Origin: an uncultured Candidatus Poseidoniales archaeon
GTDB taxonomy: Archaea; Thermoplasmatota; Poseidoniia; Poseidoniales; Thalassarchaeaceae
DNA: 5,959 nucleotides
Direction: 5' to 3'
Assembly (NCBI GenBank): GCA_950068635.1
Contig: CATMIM010000085.1
Location: 1 to 5,959, forward strand
Made by a program: the position numbers and the translations under genes. Positions 5,579 through 5,959 of the stretch are shown here, one piece after another (the first letter of the stretch is position 1; each line of letters begins with the position of its first letter). The notes beneath the pieces were generated by a model. That model was not told where the DNA came from, ran no database searches, and saw nothing but the letters and a program-made list of their open reading frames with translations.

Positions 5579-5959
5579 TCAAGACTCTTCATCAGGGGGA
5601 GGGGACAACCCTAGACCATCCGCGGCCTTTTCGTAGTACGCCTTCTTCAGATTGAGGTATTGGTCCATGTCACGATGATATGCAGCCTTTTGCTTGGCAT
5701 ACACATCACCCTCGCGAGCTTCCTGATCAAGTCGATAACATGCGTAAGTGCACACGAACGAGAAGATGTACAGGGGCAATAAGAGCATGAGTCCCTGTTG
5801 GTTGGCGCTCCAAATCTTATCAATTCCAAAGGAACTCACGTGAACCTCCCCTACCACAAGTGTACTGAACAACAGTGTAACGGGCCAAGAAAGTAAAGCC
5901 AAAATTAGAAACAGGAGTTCGTATGGCGAACCCTGTCCTCGCAGCCTTCTTTTCGGTGG
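5579..5959 (-). CDS. Two-helix membrane protein of unknown function, partial (N-terminus beyond window)
   Basis: The frame stays open from the right edge to a TGA at 5581-5579, giving 126 residues of an incomplete protein. No ATG or GTG is found at the window end, only a TTG at 5902 that falls inside a hydrophobic helix and is unlikely to be the start. A basic segment (PPKRRLRGQGSPYE) leads into helix 1 (about 15-37, LLFLILALLSWPVTLLFSTLVV). A short outer loop (about 38-55) and helix 2 (about 55-74, LMLLLPLYIFSFVCTYACY) come next. A charged, probably helical tail with many Tyr and Lys (QKAAYHRDMDQYLNLKKAYYEKAADGLG) ends in SPPPDEES. Both ends would lie in the cytoplasm by the positive-inside rule. 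Its DNA is about 45-50% GC by line counts, clearly below the 60% or more of the methyltransferase gene next to it. No family is recognised. It may share a transcript with the methyltransferase 44 bases downstream. Confidence 0.72.
   Translation of the reverse strand, partial: PPKRRLRGQGSPYELLFLILALLSWPVTLLFSTLVVGEVHVSSFGIDKIWSANQQGLMLLLPLYIFSFVCTYACYRLDQEAREGDVYAKQKAAYHRDMDQYLNLKKAYYEKAADGLGLSPPPDEES

Overview
The window holds eight protein-coding genes, packed closely on about 58-60% GC DNA. Seven lie on the minus strand and one on the plus strand, and two run off the window edges. No tRNA, rRNA, CRISPR array, insertion sequence or phage gene was recognised. No stretch longer than 300 bases lacks a gene; the largest gaps, about 80 bases, hold little beyond ribosome-binding sites. 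The organism cannot be named from the sequence alone. The gene style (a proline/acid-rich Asp-box lipoprotein, small orphan membrane proteins, GGTGA/GGAGG ribosome-binding sites inside gene clusters, no Shine-Dalgarno site at the divergent pair, no clear bacterial -35/-10 boxes) would suit a free-living planktonic microbe. Marine Group II-like Euryarchaeota (Poseidoniales) is my first guess, but a bacterium is not excluded.

Layout, left to right. Positions 1-711 (minus) carry the N-terminal 237 residues of a secreted lipoprotein with Asp-box (BNR/sialidase-type beta-propeller) repeats. A perfect 8-bp GC hairpin at 712-730 touches its start codon. Positions 767-2176 (minus) encode a full-length flotillin. 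Its partner, an NfeD-family membrane protein with a C-terminal OB fold, lies just upstream at 2192-2803, with 15 bases and a strong GGAGG site between them. Upstream of those, on the same strand, are two small membrane proteins (about 80 and 118 residues). Their junction is odd: the stop codon of the first runs into seven G's, and the second reading frame has no ATG, GTG or TTG start. A PaaI-type hotdog thioesterase follows at 3573-4031 (minus). It is divergent, across 27 bases, from a plus-strand gene at 4059-4787 for a single-pass membrane-anchored protein of unknown function. That gene converges, with only 6 bases between stop codons, on a SpoU/TrmH-type RNA 2'-O-methyltransferase at 4794-5534 (minus). 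The right edge, 5579-5959, carries the 3' part of a two-helix membrane protein gene of lower GC (about 45-50%).

How the genes fit together: the one coherent module is NfeD plus flotillin, the conserved pair that builds functional membrane microdomains. The two small membrane genes directly upstream on the same strand could be additional parts of the same transcription unit. The remaining genes (propeller lipoprotein, thioesterase, RNA methyltransferase, anchored orphan) look like separate units placed next to it.
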